Assembly (NCBI GenBank): GCA_004151065.3
Contig: NWUY0300031089.1
Span: forward strand, 27,397 to 49,276
Source of the DNA: Larix sibirica
Taxonomy: Eukaryota; Streptophyta; Pinopsida; Pinales; Pinaceae
Length of the DNA: 21,880 bases
Direction: 5' to 3'
Each line of letters opens with the position of its first letter. Positions within the stretch are counted from its first letter, which is position 1. This document shows positions 19,007 to 21,880 of the stretch, piece by piece. A program made the position numbers and the translations under genes. The notes beneath the pieces were generated by a model. It was not told where the DNA came from. It saw only the letters and a program-made list of their open reading frames with translations, and did not search any database.

Positions 19007-20493
19007 AGATTCTTCCTCCTCCTTGTCACCTGATTCTTGGTTAAAAGAAGATTCAGGAATTGAAAGGATTGTCCTGATGGTGTTGAATATTTATTCAGTT
19101 ACAACTACATCAGGGAGGAGGTTCATTTTGTAATTAGGAGGAGAGGTCTGTCTAAAATTATTTCTAAAGTTTCCTCGAAACGAGTATCCTCCTCCACTAG
19201 TTTTCTTCAACCCTATTATTTCGTTTGTAAATGATTTGACTACATTTTGTAATCGTTCAACGTCAAATGCTTGCGAATCTTTGTCTGAATTAGATTTAGA
19301 TATGTTTTCAGTTCTCCGTTGGATTGGGATATCAGTTTTCCCACTCCTCTCAGGTTCGTAAGTTAAAAAATTATTTTCCACCTTAATGGCTTCTTTGAAC
19401 ATTTCTACTAAAGTACCCTTGCCAACCTGTTTGAAAAACATTCCTAAATACTTGGGTAACGCAGAAGCGTAATTTTCAATAATTATGTCCTCTGGGAATT
19501 GCGAAGCAGCAGGTATTTTGTTTTTAAGGTTAAGAAATGCTTATTAAAATCATTGATTCGTTCCTTATTTTCCATTTTGATATGGGATAGTTCTAAGGCT
19601 AGGGCCGTTGGGGTCTTGTCTTCCCTGAACTTATCAAGGAAAGCTTGACTAAAATCATCCCAATTGGTTATTGCACCTTGAACTAAGGAAAAGTACCATA
19701 TTGATGCTTTTCCTTCAAATGTTAGAGGGAAAAGATGACATACCACATCTTCATGTTGCACATTCATGGTTTGAATAGCCAGGATAAATTTGTCAATGTG
19801 AACCTAGGCTAGTTCCTTGTTATCTGGATTGAAATTTGGAATAAGTTTATCTGGATGCTTAGGAAATTGATGTTGTGCACTAGGCACTGCTACTGCACTT
19901 GTCCTAAGCCATGGGTGAGGAGGATTTGGTGGAGGATTCCCCTATCCTCCTCCAACAAATCCGACCATATCACCTTCTTCAGATTCTAATGATCTACTAT
20001 GATTAGAGGGCTTGGGGATATCAGGTGGAGACTCTGGAGGTGAGGGTGGCTGATCGAAACCACCTAAAGCAATCAGTCTTCGCGAAGTATTCGTTTTGGT
20101 GGTTCCTCTAGGAACAACATTGATCTGATGGTATGGAGTACCTGATTCTAGCTCATAAGCTTCTAATAGCACTTGATCTACCGTGGATGGTTGAGTATTA
20201 TTACGATTTCATCGAGGTAGACCGTCATTTATGGGTCGTAAACCGGTATGTTGAGCATAAAACCTAGTAAGTACACGTCTTGATTCGTCTAAAACTTGTT
20301 CAATCTATTCTGGAGTATAAGGAGAAGTATTGTGATCTCTTTCTAAGATATTTCTTACAGTATTGACGAATGGAGAGTTACTGATTTTAGCTTGTGAAAC
20401 AGTTGTTGAGTCTGAAGCAGCGGTGTTCTCACATTCAATGTGGGATGGAGGATTTACACTAGTCGAAAGATTATTATCTATTTGTTCAGCCAT
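19007..20493 (-). pseudogene. gag of the Tat-like Ty3/gypsy element
   Basis: Gag forms the particle that packages element RNA. The frame opens with MAEQIDNNLSTSVNPPSHIE at 20493, about 30 bases after the primer-binding-site-like sequence, which makes this a credible true start. It is cut by stops at 20305-20307 (TAG), near 20210 (TGA in LPR*NRNN), at 19942-19944 (TAG) and 19804-19806 (TAG). A proline-rich linker (QPPSPPESPPDIPK) precedes the Retrotrans_gag core (VCHLFPLTFEGKASIWYFSL, ITNWDDFSQAFLDKFREDKT, KERINDFNKHF). A frameshift near 19530 leads to ALPKYLGMFFKQVGKGTLVE and the C-terminal frame 19441-19091, which has an Arg/Gly-rich stretch (GGYSFRGNFRNNFRQ). I see no CCHC zinc knuckle. The frame stops at 19091 and coding-like acidic sequence continues to the protease linker. 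Confidence 0.85.
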
Positions 20494-20505
20494 TAATCGT
20501 TTTCG

Positions 20506-20523
20506 GCCCTCCTTCTAGCGCTA
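20506..20523 (-). promoter_or_regulatory. Primer-binding-site-like sequence
   Basis: On the minus strand CCAACA ends the hairpin segment at 20526, then AA and TAGCGCTAGAAGGAGGGC follow. Plant Tat/Athila elements have a TGGCGC-type primer-binding site a few bases after the LTR end. Here the site begins TAGCGC, one G-to-A change away. Which tRNA would pair is not determined. Confidence 0.5.
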
Positions 20524-20525
20524 TT

Positions 20526-20655
20526 TGTTGGCCGGATTTTATGTCATAGGCCAACTAGGGAGAGTTAGCTATCCCAAACATATTGGGGGTTGTGTTAAGA
20601 ACCTTGTGTGGGCTATCTCTCCGTAGTTGGCCTATGACAGAAAATCCAGCCAACA
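20526..20655. repeat. 130-bp TG...CA segment forming a long hairpin
   Basis: The ends are TGTTGGC and GCCAACA. The first 45 bases (20526-20570) match the reverse complement of the last 45 (20611-20655) at 40 positions, leaving a 40-base loop. The segment lies exactly between the chromovirus gag (right) and the primer-binding-site-like sequence of the Tat-like gag (left). It could be a very short, palindromic 5' LTR of the Tat-like element, or an inverted-repeat (foldback/MITE-like) element. No 5-bp target duplication is obvious, and I find no second copy at the other end of the element. Confidence 0.7.
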
Positions 20656-21789
20656 GGTATCCAATTAATTTGAGAGTTTGGGGTGTAGAAAGACCAGTCA
20701 AGGTATGCAAAGAGATTTGGGATTCCTCCTCCCATAGATCGGGTTGGGGGATGTATTCCATAGGTGTATGAGGGACATCATGGGTGTTAATGTCAATGTC
20801 ATCATCGTAAATGTCCTCTTGAATGGCCATAAATAGTTTTTGCTCCTTACATTTTCCGAGGGGAATATTTCTCATCACATTGTAGCAAATACCTTTGAGG
20901 TGGTGCTTTGCCATTTCAAATCAGGTTAACTTTTATATCTTGAGAGGTAGGGAGGACACTGAAGGATTAGTGGAAGGGAAAGTGGGTGGATGGGGACAAG
21001 GAATAAATGGGGCCTTTTTTATTTAAGCGTTCATCACCTTTTGGGATTCTCTAGCTCTTTGAGTGTCATCCAACCAAGTAGTAGCACCATCCATTAAGAC
21101 CTATGCACATATCTCTTATTTCAAGCCACTGGTGAAATATTCCTTATAAAATGTATTGGACTTTCCTTCGGTGAAAGATGAGATGAAATCTTCGATCATG
21201 CTAAATTGTTTGAGATTGGTCAGTTGCCCCAAATAATGAGTGTTTGTTTTAAAATGTTCATAGAGATAGGAAACAAATTATGTCTATGCAATATAAATCT
21301 TGTAGGATTTCTTGTGCCATTTCCACCATTTCCTGAATAGGTTGTAAATAAGACGCCCACTCTAAGTTTCATCATATCCTTTGCGATGCCATGCAAAGAA
21401 AAGTAATGTTCCATCTGAGTGACCCATCCTGTGGGTTTTGACCCACCGAATTTGTTGAGATCAACTTTAGGAATCCTATGCCACATGTGAGTCATCGAAT
21501 CATGCACAAGTGGAGTATAGTGAGGCCCATGGGGATTGGATGATTCAAATCCTTCCTTGTGGTAAGGTTGTTCAGACTCTGGGTATCCTTAAGATAATGA
21601 AGGAAAGAGTGTCATTAATTGGGTTTGTTGGTAAAAAAGCGACCCCAATATGGTAAGCCTGCCATAGATGTCATCAAGATTTTGTTGAGTGGAGGCGTTA
21701 TTATGGTTTAACTTGTGTTGCAACTCATCATATAGTGTTTCCAGGTGGGAAAACTCTTGAGATGGCTCACCTCCTCGAGTGTTATCCAT
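20656..21789 (-). pseudogene. Chromovirus gag, decayed and truncated
   Basis: The first block (21789-21589) starts MDNTRGGEPSQEFSHLETLY and continues HNNASTQQNLDDIYGRL, a helical gag N-terminus. The second block (21507-21220) has KVDLNKFGGSKPTGWVTQME then HYFSLHGIAKDMMKLRVGVL, the conserved start of the Retrotrans_gag region. Between 21220 and 20915 coding-like sequence continues with stops (NLKQFSMIEDFISSF, DGATTWLDDTQRAR). The last block (20914 onward) has an acidic stretch (IQEDIYDDDIDINTHD) and ISLHTLTGLSTPQTLKLIGY, which normally leads straight into the protease active site. The homology stops there at the hairpin segment, and the open frame simply reads on into the hairpin to 20555. The family looks the same type as the chromovirus integrase at 7281-8613, but identity of the two copies is not proven. 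Confidence 0.8.
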
Positions 21790-21880
21790 TAGAGGAATCG
21801 TGTCCTCAAAAAGGGGTATGGAAGAGTGGTATCAATGTGATCAACACAATACAAGGATTGTGGTGAAATAAGGGTGTAGG
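21790..21880 (-). other. Leader upstream of chromovirus gag
   Basis: These 91 bases precede the gag start codon and should be 5' UTR. No canonical primer-binding site in the right orientation is visible. A TGGTATCA word occurs only on the opposite strand. The 5' LTR would lie beyond the window. Confidence 0.4.

Noticed and set aside
21820-21850. TGGTATCA word near the right edge as a tRNA-Met primer-binding site
   Set aside because: It is on the plus strand, while the chromovirus gag beside it reads on the minus strand.

Overview
The window looks like a stretch of a large, repeat-filled seed-plant nuclear genome. It is AT-rich and holds layered, decayed retrotransposons of plant type: Ty3/gypsy elements with archaeal-type RNase H or with a chromodomain, a plant L1 element with RNase H, and tRNA-derived SINEs. 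I see no intact host gene. A gymnosperm is my best guess because of the style of the elements and a repeated-looking unknown protein at 8.8-10.5 kb, but the sequence alone does not prove it.

Left part (1-6688): mostly unassigned AT-rich DNA. It contains degenerate GGGTGCA repeats, a short open coding-like fragment on the minus strand (1398-1577), and a minisatellite (1703-2170) into which a minus-strand SINE (1762-1992) has inserted with a 16-bp target-site duplication. A direct repeat near 3.0-3.3 kb carries a GC-richer 189-bp insert in one copy. A 5'-truncated LINE lies at 4106-5880, bounded by a perfect 16-bp target-site duplication and ending in an A-rich tail. An ~81-bp tandem duplication and a second SINE-like sequence follow.

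Middle (6689-10500, genes on minus): the 3' LTR of a chromovirus (6689-7211, TG...CA ends, tandem repeats upstream of a TATA box), its polypurine tract, and a wrecked integrase-chromodomain reading frame (7281-8613). Next is an unrecognised, broken gene with a coiled-coil C-terminus (8787 to about 10500).

Right (about 11.7-20.66 kb, minus): a Tat/dual-RNase-H type Ty3/gypsy element. It reads from right to left: primer-binding-site-like sequence, gag, aspartic protease, archaeal-type RNase H, reverse transcriptase, degenerate gypsy RNase H, integrase, then a 3' UTR with ~113-bp tandem repeats. The RNase H upstream of the RT is the most notable architectural point. A 1.36-kb tandem duplication covering the integrase C-terminus and 3' UTR has the window's only N exactly at its junction, so it may be an assembly artefact.

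Far right (20526-21880): a 130-bp TG...CA hairpin separates the Tat-like element from the gag of a chromovirus (20656-21789). That gag stops at the start of the protease region, whereas the left chromovirus fragment starts just before integrase, so protease-RT-RNase H is absent between them. Many in-frame stops across all elements look like C-to-T or G-to-A changes (CAG to TAG, CGA to TGA), as expected from deamination of methylated cytosine in silenced transposons.
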